NCBI GenBank assembly: GCA_050944455.1
Contig: JBMNRC010000001.1
Coordinates: 62,001-126,000, forward strand
Reading direction: 5' to 3'
From: Anthropogastromicrobium sp050944455
GTDB lineage: Bacteria; Bacillota; Clostridia; Lachnospirales; Lachnospiraceae
DNA length: 64,000 bases
The notes beneath the pieces were generated by a model. That model saw nothing but the letters and a program-made list of their open reading frames with translations, searched no databases and had not been told where the DNA came from. Numbering within the stretch: position 1 is the first letter of the stretch; every line of letters starts with the position of its first letter. Shown one piece after another: positions 24,203 through 32,063 of the stretch. A program made the translations under genes and the position numbers.

Positions 24203-25092
24203 TGACCGCGTGGGAAGAAGAATTTCAGGCAAGGCAGCAGGAAGCTGAGGCGGAGGTGATCCGGTATCTCCCGAAGGAGGCGGATTTCCAGAAAAAGCTG
24301 GTGGATTCGTCGGTGTACAGCGTGAAGGCCGGCGGAAAGAGGATCCGCCCGCTGCTTATGAAAGCCGTTTTTGACAGCTTCGGCGGCCGCGGAAAGGGAA
24401 TCGGCGCGTTCATGTCGGCGATAGAGATGATCCATTCCTCCTCGCTGGTCCATGATGACCTTCCGTGTATTGATAATGACGAACTCCGCAGGGGACGGCC
24501 GTCCACCTGGAAACAGTATGGCTTTGACATGGCGGTGCTTGCCGGCGACAACCTTGAGATCGAGGCGTTCCGCGCGGCGGCCCAGTCGGTTGACGAAGGG
24601 CTGGACGCGGGCCTTGCCGTGCGGGCGATCGGGATCCTGGCGCGCAAATCCGCTTCGACAGGGATGCTGGGCGGCCAGAGCGTGGATGTGGAGCTGACGG
24701 GGAAGCCGCTCACGGAAGCGCAGATGCGGTATATTTATGAAAACAAAACCGGAGCGCTGCTGGAATGCCCGATGATGATCGGCTGCCTTCTGGCGGGCGG
24801 AACCGAAAGCGAAATCGCCGAGTGCGAAAAAATCGGCTCGCTTCTGGGGCTGGCGTTCCAGATCCGGGACGACATCCTGGATCTCACCTCGACGGCCGGG
24901 GATCTCGGAAAACCGATCGGCAGCGATGAGAAAAACGGGAAGACGACCTGGGTGACCGTGTACGGGATGGAACGGGCGCAGAAGGACGTCAGGGACTTTT
25001 CGGAGGAAGCGGTGCGCAGGATGAAAGCGCTGCGGCCGCGGGATACTTTTCTTCCCGGACTGATCGAAAGGCTCGCGGGACGGACACACTGA
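24202..25092 (+). CDS. ispA: Polyprenyl (farnesyl/geranyl) diphosphate synthase
   Basis: A 296-residue trans-prenyltransferase making short isoprenyl diphosphates from IPP and DMAPP. The first Asp-rich motif is HDDLPCIDND at 84-93, followed by RRGRPS. The second is DDILD at 223-227, followed by SDEKNGKTTWV. The ATG at 24202 overlaps the xseB stop; a TTG one codon earlier is also in frame but less likely. It precedes dxs, so both ends of the isoprenoid pathway are supplied from one transcript. Confidence 0.93.
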   Translation: MTAWEEEFQARQQEAEAEVIRYLPKEADFQKKLVDSSVYSVKAGGKRIRPLLMKAVFDSFGGRGKGIGAFMSAIEMIHSSSLVHDDLPCIDNDELRRGRPSTWKQYGFDMAVLAGDNLEIEAFRAAAQSVDEGLDAGLAVRAIGILARKSASTGMLGGQSVDVELTGKPLTEAQMRYIYENKTGALLECPMMIGCLLAGGTESEIAECEKIGSLLGLAFQIRDDILDLTSTAGDLGKPIGSDEKNGKTTWVTVYGMERAQKDVRDFSEEAVRRMKALRPRDTFLPGLIERLAGRTH

Positions 25093-25118
25093 CCGGGAAA
25101 GGAGGGGGCAGCAGAGAA

Positions 25119-27044
25119 ATGGTACTGGAAAAAATACAGAAACCGAACGACGTGAAAAAACTGCCCGCATGGCAGCTGCCGATTCTCGCGTCGGAAATCC
25201 GCGCTTTCCTGATTGACAAGGTCAGTGAGAACGGCGGCCATCTCGCGTCGAATCTCGGCGCGGTAGAACTCACCATCGCTCTTCACCGCTGCCTGGATTT
25301 CCCGGAGGACAAACTGATTTTCGATGTAGGCCATCAGTGCTACACCCATAAAATCCTCACCGGGCGGGCGGACCAGTTCGATACCCTGCGCCAGTACGGG
25401 GGACTGGCGGGATTCCCGAGACCGTCGGAATCCGACTGCGACCCGTTTATCACGGGGCACAGTTCCACCTCAATCAGCGTCGGCCTGGGAATGGCTGTGG
25501 CGAGAGACCTGCAGCACAGGAAGAACACGATCGTCTCGGTGATCGGCGACGGGGCCCTGACCGGCGGGATGGCCTATGAGGCGCTCAACAATGCCTCCAT
25601 GCTCAAAAGCAATTTCATCATCATCCTGAACGACAACCACATGTCGATTTCCCCCAACGTGGGAGGCATGTCGCTCTATCTGGCCGGCATCCGCACAAGC
25701 CAGCATTACAACGAGCTCAAGGAAAATGTCAGGTCCGCCATCCAGGGCATCCCGGGCATCGGCGACGGCCTGGCGGACCAGATTTCCCGGACCAAAAACA
25801 ACATCAAGCAGATGATCGTCCCCGGCATGCTCTTTGAGAACATGGGCATCACCTATCTGGGGCCGGTGGACGGGCACGACATCGGGGCGATGGTCCAGAT
25901 CATCAACGACGCCAAGAAGCTGGACCGCGCGGTAATTGTCCATGTCAGGACCCAGAAGGGCAGGGGATACGAACCAGCCGAAAAACATCCGGAACTGTTC
26001 CACGGGGTCGGCCCCTTTGACAAGGAGACCGGGAGACAGACGGTCTCCGTGGGAAAGACCTGGACGGATATTTTCTCGGATATTCTGCTGAGGCTGGGCG
26101 AGGCCGACGACAGAATTGTCGCGGTTACCGCCGCCATGCGGGAAGGAACCGGCATGGCCGCCTTCGCCCGGAAGTATCCCTCCCGGTTTTTCGACGTCGG
26201 GATCGCGGAGGAGCACGCTGTGATGTTCAGCGCGGGGCTGGCAAAGGCTGGATATCACCCGGTCTGCGCCATTTATTCCTCCTTCCTGCAGCGCGGATTC
26301 GACCAGGTCCTGCACGACGTGTGCATTCAGAAGCTCCCGGTGATTTTTGCCGTGGACCGCGCGGGTATTGTGGGGAAAGACGGGGAGACCCACCAGGGTG
26401 TGTTCGACCTGTCCTATCTGAGGATGATCCCCGGAATGACTGTCGTTGCCCCGAAAAATATGCGCGAGATGCGGGCGGCTTTCCAGTTCGCGGCGAATTT
26501 CAACGGGCCGATCGCGATCCGCTATCCGAAGGGCAGCTGCTGCATGAGCCTGACCGAGTACAACGCGCCGTTTGAGTACGGGCGCGCGGAAATTCTGGCG
26601 AAGGGCGGAGACGCGGTGATTTTCGCGGCCGGGTCGATGGTGCGGACCGCCATGCGGGCGGCAGCCATCCTCAGCACGAAGCTCATCGAAACGGAAGTCG
26701 TCAATCTCCGGTTTGTGAGCCCGCTGGACCGCGAGACAGTCAGAAAGGAGCTGGCTTCGCACCGGCTGGCTGTCACCATGGAAGAGAATGTGCTGGCCGG
26801 CGGGGTCGGCGAGGCGGTCTGCGCGGTTTCCGCGGAGTGCGGCTTCAGCACGAAAATCATCCGGGTGGGGATTCCCGACCTGTTCGTGCCGCAGGGTTCC
26901 CCGGACCAGCTGAAAAAGCTTTACGGCATGGACGCGGTTTCCGTAGCCGCGAAGGTGGAGGCCGAGGTGCGGAAGGCGGGGAGACAGTCCGCCGGGCGCC
27001 GGAATCCTGACGGAACGCGGGCTGACCGCGGGGAGGATCGATGA
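25119..27044 (+). CDS. dxs: 1-deoxy-D-xylulose-5-phosphate synthase
   Basis: A 641-residue thiamine-diphosphate enzyme of the MEP pathway, joining pyruvate and glyceraldehyde 3-phosphate. The ThDP motif begins GDGALTGGMAYEALNNA near residue 143. Other landmarks are DVGHQCYTHKILTGR, FDVGIAEEHAVMFSAGLAKA and IAIRYPKGS. The C-terminal transketolase domain is complete; the last ~20 residues are a basic, poorly conserved tail. An AGGAGGGG site precedes the ATG. The stop overlaps the tlyA start. Confidence 0.96.
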   Translation: MVLEKIQKPNDVKKLPAWQLPILASEIRAFLIDKVSENGGHLASNLGAVELTIALHRCLDFPEDKLIFDVGHQCYTHKILTGRADQFDTLRQYGGLAGFPRPSESDCDPFITGHSSTSISVGLGMAVARDLQHRKNTIVSVIGDGALTGGMAYEALNNASMLKSNFIIILNDNHMSISPNVGGMSLYLAGIRTSQHYNELKENVRSAIQGIPGIGDGLADQISRTKNNIKQMIVPGMLFENMGITYLGPVDGHDIGAMVQIINDAKKLDRAVIVHVRTQKGRGYEPAEKHPELFHGVGPFDKETGRQTVSVGKTWTDIFSDILLRLGEADDRIVAVTAAMREGTGMAAFARKYPSRFFDVGIAEEHAVMFSAGLAKAGYHPVCAIYSSFLQRGFDQVLHDVCIQKLPVIFAVDRAGIVGKDGETHQGVFDLSYLRMIPGMTVVAPKNMREMRAAFQFAANFNGPIAIRYPKGSCCMSLTEYNAPFEYGRAEILAKGGDAVIFAAGSMVRTAMRAAAILSTKLIETEVVNLRFVSPLDRETVRKELASHRLAVTMEENVLAGGVGEAVCAVSAECGFSTKIIRVGIPDLFVPQGSPDQLKKLYGMDAVSVAAKVEAEVRKAGRQSAGRRNPDGTRADRGEDR

Positions 27045-27859
27045 AAGAACGGCTCGACGTGCTGCTTACACAGAAAGGCCTCGCGCCTTCGCGGGAGAAA
27101 GCGAAAGCGCTGATCATGGAAGGCCTCGTCTATGTGGACGGGCAGAAGGAAGATAAGGCCGGGGCGCTGTTCGATCCCGGCAAAACCGTGGAAGTGCGCG
27201 GAACCGGGATCAGATACGTTTCCCGAGGCGGACTCAAGCTGGAAAAGGCCATGAAAGTGTTTCCAGTCACACCCTCGGGAAAAATCTGCATGGACGTCGG
27301 GGCTTCCACGGGCGGCTTCACTGACTGCATGCTTCAGAACGGAGCGGTGAAGGTCTACGCTGTGGACGTCGGGTACGGGCAGCTGGACTGGAAACTCCGC
27401 AGCAACCCCGCTGTCGTCTGCATGGAAAAAACCAACATCCGTTACGTGACGCCGGATCAGATCCCGGACCGGATCCAGTTTGTCTCGGTGGATGTCTCGT
27501 TCATTTCCCTGGAAAAGGTTTTCCCGGCGGTGAAACCGCTGCTTGCCTCCGGCGCGCAGATGGTGTGCCTGGTCAAACCCCAGTTCGAGGCGGGAAGGGA
27601 GAAAGTCGGGAAAAAAGGCGTCGTGAGAGACCCTGCCGTGCACACGGAAGTCCTCCGGCGGATCCTCGGCCTGGCGGAGCAGAACGGGTTCGGTGTTCTC
27701 GGCCTGGATTTTTCCCCGATCCGCGGGCCGGAGGGGAATATCGAGTATCTGCTGTGCCTCTCTGACAATCCGGGGAACGGGAACAAAAATCTGCCGGATC
27801 CGGCTGCGGTTGTTCGCGCGTCGCACGCAGCGCTGGACTCACAGAACGCGCGGCCGTGA
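27041..27859 (+). CDS. tlyA: TlyA family rRNA (cytidine-2'-O)-methyltransferase
   Basis: A 272-residue protein with an N-terminal S4 RNA-binding domain (about 1-60, ERLDVLLTQKGLAPSREKAK) and a FtsJ-like SAM methyltransferase domain containing MDVGASTGGFTDCMLQNGA and DVSFISLEKVFP. The family 2'-O-methylates rRNA cytidines; some members are called haemolysins for historical reasons. Location between dxs and nadK is the usual Clostridia order. It overlaps dxs by four bases. Confidence 0.93.
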   Translation: MKERLDVLLTQKGLAPSREKAKALIMEGLVYVDGQKEDKAGALFDPGKTVEVRGTGIRYVSRGGLKLEKAMKVFPVTPSGKICMDVGASTGGFTDCMLQNGAVKVYAVDVGYGQLDWKLRSNPAVVCMEKTNIRYVTPDQIPDRIQFVSVDVSFISLEKVFPAVKPLLASGAQMVCLVKPQFEAGREKVGKKGVVRDPAVHTEVLRRILGLAEQNGFGVLGLDFSPIRGPEGNIEYLLCLSDNPGNGNKNLPDPAAVVRASHAALDSQNARP

Positions 27860-27860
27860 C

Positions 27861-28733
27861 ATGAATAAATTCTGGATTGTACCGAACTATTCAAAACCGC
27901 AGACGATCGCCTGCGCCGGGAAAATCGCCGGCATCCTCTCCGGTGCCGGGGCGTCGTGCGGCACAGCGCGGGCGGCAGACGGAGGAGACCGGCAGGCGGA
28001 CGCCGCCAGGATTCCGGAAGACACGGAATGCGTCATAGTCCTCGGCGGGGACGGGACCCTGATCCGGGCGTTTCATGACCTTGCGCAGGCAGGGAAGGAC
28101 ATTCCGGTGATCGGCGTAAACCTGGGCCATATCGGATATCTGGCGGAGACGGATGAAGATCACGTCGGCGAAATGTGCGGGCATCTCCTCCGGGGGGAGT
28201 ACTTTATCGAGAACAGAATGAGGCTCACCGGAAAGGCTGTCCGGAACGGACGGACCATCTATGAGGGTGAAGCGCTCAACGATATCATACTGACCAGGCG
28301 GGAAACCATGAAAATGGTCTATTTCTCGCTGTATGTGGACGGAATGTACCTGAGCAGCTATGCCGCCGACGGCATGATCACGGCGACGCCGACCGGCTCA
28401 ACCGCCTACAATCTTTCGGCCGGCGGGCCGATTGTCATGCCGACGTCGAAAATGATCGTCCTGACACCGATCTGCCCGCATACGATGATCAACGCCAGGA
28501 GCATTGTGATCCCTTCCAGCTCGGTTGTGGAGATGAAGGTGGAGAGGCGCTCGGGCGAGACAGGAAACGGGTCCGCGTGCGTCAACTTTGACGCCGGCGC
28601 GTCGATCCCGCTGCTGCCGGAGGACCGCCTCGAGATCCGGAGAGCGGAGGTTCCGGCCAGAATGGTGCGGATCAGGGAGACCGGTTTCCTGGAAACACTG
28701 AGAAAGAAACTGGACATTCAGACAGAAAGGTGA
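27861..28733 (+). CDS. nadK: NAD kinase
   Basis: A 290-residue kinase that makes NADP from NAD. The catalytic GGDGT loop is in VIVLGGDGTLIRAFHD, and the NE/D motif is LNDIILTR. The conserved AADGMITATPTGSTAYNLSA follows. The ATG at 27861 gives the normal N-terminus (NKFWIVPNYSKPQT); the frame is open upstream through tlyA but that part is an overlap artefact. It starts one base after the tlyA stop. Confidence 0.94.
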   Translation: MNKFWIVPNYSKPQTIACAGKIAGILSGAGASCGTARAADGGDRQADAARIPEDTECVIVLGGDGTLIRAFHDLAQAGKDIPVIGVNLGHIGYLAETDEDHVGEMCGHLLRGEYFIENRMRLTGKAVRNGRTIYEGEALNDIILTRRETMKMVYFSLYVDGMYLSSYAADGMITATPTGSTAYNLSAGGPIVMPTSKMIVLTPICPHTMINARSIVIPSSSVVEMKVERRSGETGNGSACVNFDAGASIPLLPEDRLEIRRAEVPARMVRIRETGFLETLRKKLDIQTER

Positions 28734-28743
28734 ACAGGCAGCC

Positions 28744-29229
28744 ATGACAGGAAAGGCAGAAAGACAGAAAAAAATCCTGGAGCTTGTGCGGACGCAGGAA
28801 CTGTCGACACAGGAGGAACTGGCGGACCAGCTGGAAAAAGCCGGCATTTCGGTCACACAGGCAACGATCTCGAGAGACATCAGGGAACTGAAGCTGCGCA
28901 AGCTGCCCTCCCGGACTTCCGGAAATCCGGTATATCTGGTCCAGAACAGCACCGCAGCGGTGCCCGGCGAGAAGACCCTGCGGGTTCTGCGGGACAGCGT
29001 GATGAGCTGCGACACGGCAATGAATCTGCTGGTGATCAAAACCTCGGAGGGAATGGCGATGGCGGCAGCCGCCGCGATCGACGCCTGCCGTTTCCCGGAA
29101 ATCGTGGGCAGCATTGCCGGCGACGACACCGTGATGTGCGCGGCGAAAACGTCCCGGGAGGCGGAGAATCTGAAAGAAAAGCTGAAGAACCTGCTCGAGG
29201 AGCAGGATCACAGGAGGACAGATGCTTGA
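28744..29229 (+). CDS. argR: Arginine repressor ArgR
   Basis: A 161-residue hexameric repressor. The winged-helix DNA-binding half contains ISVTQATISRDIRELKLRKL with the SRD recognition motif. The C-terminal oligomerisation and arginine-binding half contains IAGDDTVMCAAKTS, the family's GDDT motif. Length is typical. It lies between nadK and recN as in most Clostridia; arg genes are not in the window, so it acts in trans. The end overlaps recN by 8 bases. Confidence 0.94.
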   Translation: MTGKAERQKKILELVRTQELSTQEELADQLEKAGISVTQATISRDIRELKLRKLPSRTSGNPVYLVQNSTAAVPGEKTLRVLRDSVMSCDTAMNLLVIKTSEGMAMAAAAAIDACRFPEIVGSIAGDDTVMCAAKTSREAENLKEKLKNLLEEQDHRRTDA

Positions 29230-30913
29230 GAGCATCACAATTCGGAATCTCATACTGATCAAAGAGGAGGAGATCAGGCTCACTCCCGGCCTGAACATCC
29301 TGAGCGGCGAGACCGGCGCCGGAAAATCCGTGATCATCGGATCCATCCTGATGGCGCTCGGCGCGAAAGCGGACAGGGATGTGATCCGCCACGGGGAGAA
29401 GGAAGGCTATGTGGAACTGGTTTTCACGATCACCGGGAAGCACAGCCTCGACGGGCTCGCGTCCCTGGGCATCGGGACGGAGGACGGCCAGCTGATCGTA
29501 TCCCGGAGGTTTTCCGGAGGGCGCAGCCTGTTCCGGATCAACGGGGAGGCGGTTCCCTCCTCCAGGGTGAAGGAGGCCGCGCCGTATCTTCTGGATGTCT
29601 ACGGGCAGAGGGAGCATCAGTCGCTGCTGAAGCCGTCGAACCAGCTCTCCCTGGTTGACCGCTTCGGGAAGGAGCAGACTGAGCCGCTGCTGGCGAAACT
29701 TGCGGAACAGTATTCCGCTTACCGCAGGGCGCAGGCGGAATATGAGAAGTGCCAGATGGATGAATCCGTCCGGCTGAGAAATATCGATATCCTGAATTTC
29801 GAGATCCGGGAGCTGACAGACGCGGCGATTGTCCCCGGGGAAGAGGCAAAGCTTTCGGAGGAGTGGAAACGCCTGAACGGCCGTGAGAAGGCCATGGAAG
29901 GCCTGCACAGGATCCTTGCCTGCATTTCCGACGAAGGCGGGGCTTCCGACGCCGTAGGCCAGGCCGCCGCGGCCGCGAAGGAGATTGCCGGCTATTCAGA
30001 TGTCTGCAGCCAGGTGTACAGCCAGCTGATGGACGCACAGTCCATCCTCTCCGACTGCGAGAGGGACGTCTGGGAAGAGATAGATTCGGATGAAGACGTG
30101 ACGGAACGGATGAACCAGATCTCAGAACGCCTGGACCAGATCCGGCACCTGATGCAGAAATACAGCTGCGGCGAAGAAGAACTCCTGTCACTGCTGAGCC
30201 GGAAGACAGCCCAGCTGGAAAAGCTGCAGAATATGGAAAAGATCCGGAACGACTGGAAGAAAAAGGCGGATCAAGCCTTTCTTTCAGCACAGCATACAGC
30301 AGCACTGCTGACTTCCGTGAGAAAGGAGGCTGCTGCCGCGCTGTCGGAAAAAATCGGGAGCGCCGTGCAGGACCTGAATTTCTCGGAAGTGCGTTTTTCC
30401 ATCCGCCTCGACTCCTCCGGCCCGCTGCGGGAAAACGGACGGGACACGGCGGAGTTTCTGGTCTCCATGAATACAGGGGAAGATGAAAGACCGCTGGCGG
30501 ACGTCGCTTCCGGCGGCGAACTGTCACGCATCATGCTGGCCGTCAAATCCGTCCTCGCGGACAAAGAGGAAACGGAAACGCTCGTTTTTGATGAAATCGA
30601 CGCGGGAATCAGCGGGAGGACCGCGCAGAGAGTAGGTGAAAAACTGAGAAAGATCGCGGAATCTTCCCAGGTAATCTGTATCAGCCACCTTCCCCAGATC
30701 GTAGCGATGGCTGACACCCATTTCTATATAGAGAAAAAGACGGAGGACGGCCTGACTGTGACGCACATCCACAGCCTGGACAGAGAGCAGAGCATACGGG
30801 AGCTCGCGAGGCTTCTCGGAGGCACCGAAATCACGGAGCGTGTGCTGGACAATGCGAGAGAAATGAAAGAACTGGCTGAAAAATCCGGGCCGGAGAATTC
30901 CGCCCGGAAGTGA
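29222..30913 (+). CDS. recN: DNA repair protein RecN
   Basis: A 563-residue SMC-like ATPase for double-strand-break repair. Walker A is GETGAGKS at 29-36. Long coiled-coil arms fill the middle, with the ABC signature VASGGELSRIMLAVKSVLAD and Walker B ETLVFDEIDAGISGRTAQ near the C-terminus. Length is normal. In sporulating Clostridia spoIVB and spo0A usually follow; here spoIVB is missing and a degenerate spo0A-like gene comes next. Confidence 0.96.
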   Translation: MLESITIRNLILIKEEEIRLTPGLNILSGETGAGKSVIIGSILMALGAKADRDVIRHGEKEGYVELVFTITGKHSLDGLASLGIGTEDGQLIVSRRFSGGRSLFRINGEAVPSSRVKEAAPYLLDVYGQREHQSLLKPSNQLSLVDRFGKEQTEPLLAKLAEQYSAYRRAQAEYEKCQMDESVRLRNIDILNFEIRELTDAAIVPGEEAKLSEEWKRLNGREKAMEGLHRILACISDEGGASDAVGQAAAAAKEIAGYSDVCSQVYSQLMDAQSILSDCERDVWEEIDSDEDVTERMNQISERLDQIRHLMQKYSCGEEELLSLLSRKTAQLEKLQNMEKIRNDWKKKADQAFLSAQHTAALLTSVRKEAAAALSEKIGSAVQDLNFSEVRFSIRLDSSGPLRENGRDTAEFLVSMNTGEDERPLADVASGGELSRIMLAVKSVLADKEETETLVFDEIDAGISGRTAQRVGEKLRKIAESSQVICISHLPQIVAMADTHFYIEKKTEDGLTVTHIHSLDREQSIRELARLLGGTEITERVLDNAREMKELAEKSGPENSARK

Positions 30914-31061
30914 GAGAGGATCAGCCGGGACAGCCGTATACTGAGGCGTCGGGGAAAGAATCCGCCGCCCGGACCCAGGAACCGGCGGCCGCTGCCGGGA
31001 AAACTACAGCCGATGACTTCCGGGAAGTACCGGAAATATCAGAAGGAGGAAAACATGAGAG

Positions 31062-31931
31062 ATGATTTCCAGAACATTTGCGTCCTCCTGCCTGCCGGGA
31101 ACGGCAGAGACGGTTGAGGATACGGTAAAAAAATACGGCTGTGCGTACGCAGGCAATGCCGTAACCCCGGCGGATGCGGCACTGCTCGTGTTCAGCGCCC
31201 GCCCGGATGTGTTTGTCGCTGACGAGGCGCTCAGTTTCGACCAGATCGCCGTGCTGATGACCGCGGTCAGGAATCTGATGGGAGGCGGGAGCCCGGAATT
31301 CGTTTATCTTCCGCTGTGCCGGAAGAATGACGGGACTGCTGGGCAGGATACGCGGAATTCTGCGGATATTGCCGAAAAAATGACGAATCCGGAGCTTGTA
31401 AGGGAACCCTTATTGTTCTATAATCACAATGAGGAATCAATCAGGAGATCAGTGAAAAAAGGCTCCCGGCCCGAATCCGTTCCGGAGCAGGATCAGGTTA
31501 TTGAAGCGGTGCTGAGGCAGCTGGTTCTGCGCGAAAGTTCAGGCGGCGCTTCCGGCAGGCGGAAAGCCGCCGGGGCTGTCTATCTGGAAAGCCTGATGGA
31601 ACTTCTCGGGTTCCGCTGTGACGAAACCGGATGGTCCTACCTCCGCGAAGCGGTGCTGGAGTGCCTCGGGAAGGATGAGCTGCTCTATTCGGTCAACAAA
31701 ATCCTGTATCCCATTGTGGCGGAAAAGTTCGGCACCAGCGCCGCCGCGGTGGAAAAGGCCATCCGCAGGTCAGCCGCGCAGGCGTGGGAGAGGAGCACCG
31801 GGGAGAGCCGCGGACAGTTCACCCGGCAGACCGGAAGATCCGTCACGCAGAGACTGTCGGGGCGGAGGCTGATCCTTCTTCTGACGCGCTGCGTCAGCGA
31901 TTTCCTGAAGACAGGAGATTTCCAGCAGTGA
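31062..31931 (+). CDS. Degenerate Spo0A-like protein (frame break near the start)
   Basis: A 289-codon frame whose last ~120 residues match the Spo0A DNA-binding domain: GWSYLREAVLECLGKDELLY, SVNKILYPIVAEKFGTSAAA, then VEKAIRRSAAQAW. The canonical recognition helix reads SRVERAIRHAIEVAW, so key positions differ. The N-terminal half resembles a receiver domain (RPDVFVADEAL near the phospho-Asp strand) but lacks the usual acidic triad. The best ribosome-binding site (AGGAGG at 31044-31049) serves an ATG at 31055 in another frame, which reads NICVLLPAGNGRDG, like a first receiver strand, and stops after 20 codons; a one-base difference near 31105-31115 would join it to the main frame. Position after recN supports orthology to spo0A. 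It may be a pseudogene, a sequencing error, or a truncated regulator. Confidence 0.7.
   Translation: MISRTFASSCLPGTAETVEDTVKKYGCAYAGNAVTPADAALLVFSARPDVFVADEALSFDQIAVLMTAVRNLMGGGSPEFVYLPLCRKNDGTAGQDTRNSADIAEKMTNPELVREPLLFYNHNEESIRRSVKKGSRPESVPEQDQVIEAVLRQLVLRESSGGASGRRKAAGAVYLESLMELLGFRCDETGWSYLREAVLECLGKDELLYSVNKILYPIVAEKFGTSAAAVEKAIRRSAAQAWERSTGESRGQFTRQTGRSVTQRLSGRRLILLLTRCVSDFLKTGDFQQ
31396..31424 (+). promoter_or_regulatory. Internal promoter within the Spo0A-like gene
   Basis: TTGTAA (31396-31401), a 17-base spacer and consensus TATAAT (31419-31424) lie in the linker between receiver-like and DNA-binding parts. AGGAG (31443-31447) and an in-frame GTG at 31452 follow within 30 bases. Together they could express a receiver-less 159-residue DNA-binding domain, or serve glgA downstream. 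Confidence 0.5.
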
Positions 31932-32002
31932 TAAGGCAGATTTCGCGCGGCCGCGGCTGCGCAGAAAATGATAAATCCATTCATACCCGCTGAACGCGCC
32001 AT

Positions 32003-32032
32003 CCGCAGGCACCGGTTGGCCGCTGCCTGCGG
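32003..32032 (+). promoter_or_regulatory. Leader hairpin before glgA
   Basis: CCGCAGGCA (32003-32011) pairs perfectly with TGCCTGCGG (32024-32032) across a 12-base loop, 31 bases before the glgA ATG. No U-tract follows, so it is a leader structure rather than a terminator. Confidence 0.4.
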
Positions 32033-32063
32033 TTCGGCGGTTCTCTGCAGAAGGAGGGAACAA

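Noticed and set aside
27693..27860. Upstream extension of the NAD kinase frame
   Set aside because: It overlaps the tlyA coding region entirely and has no NAD kinase homology; the ATG at 27861 gives the usual N-terminus.
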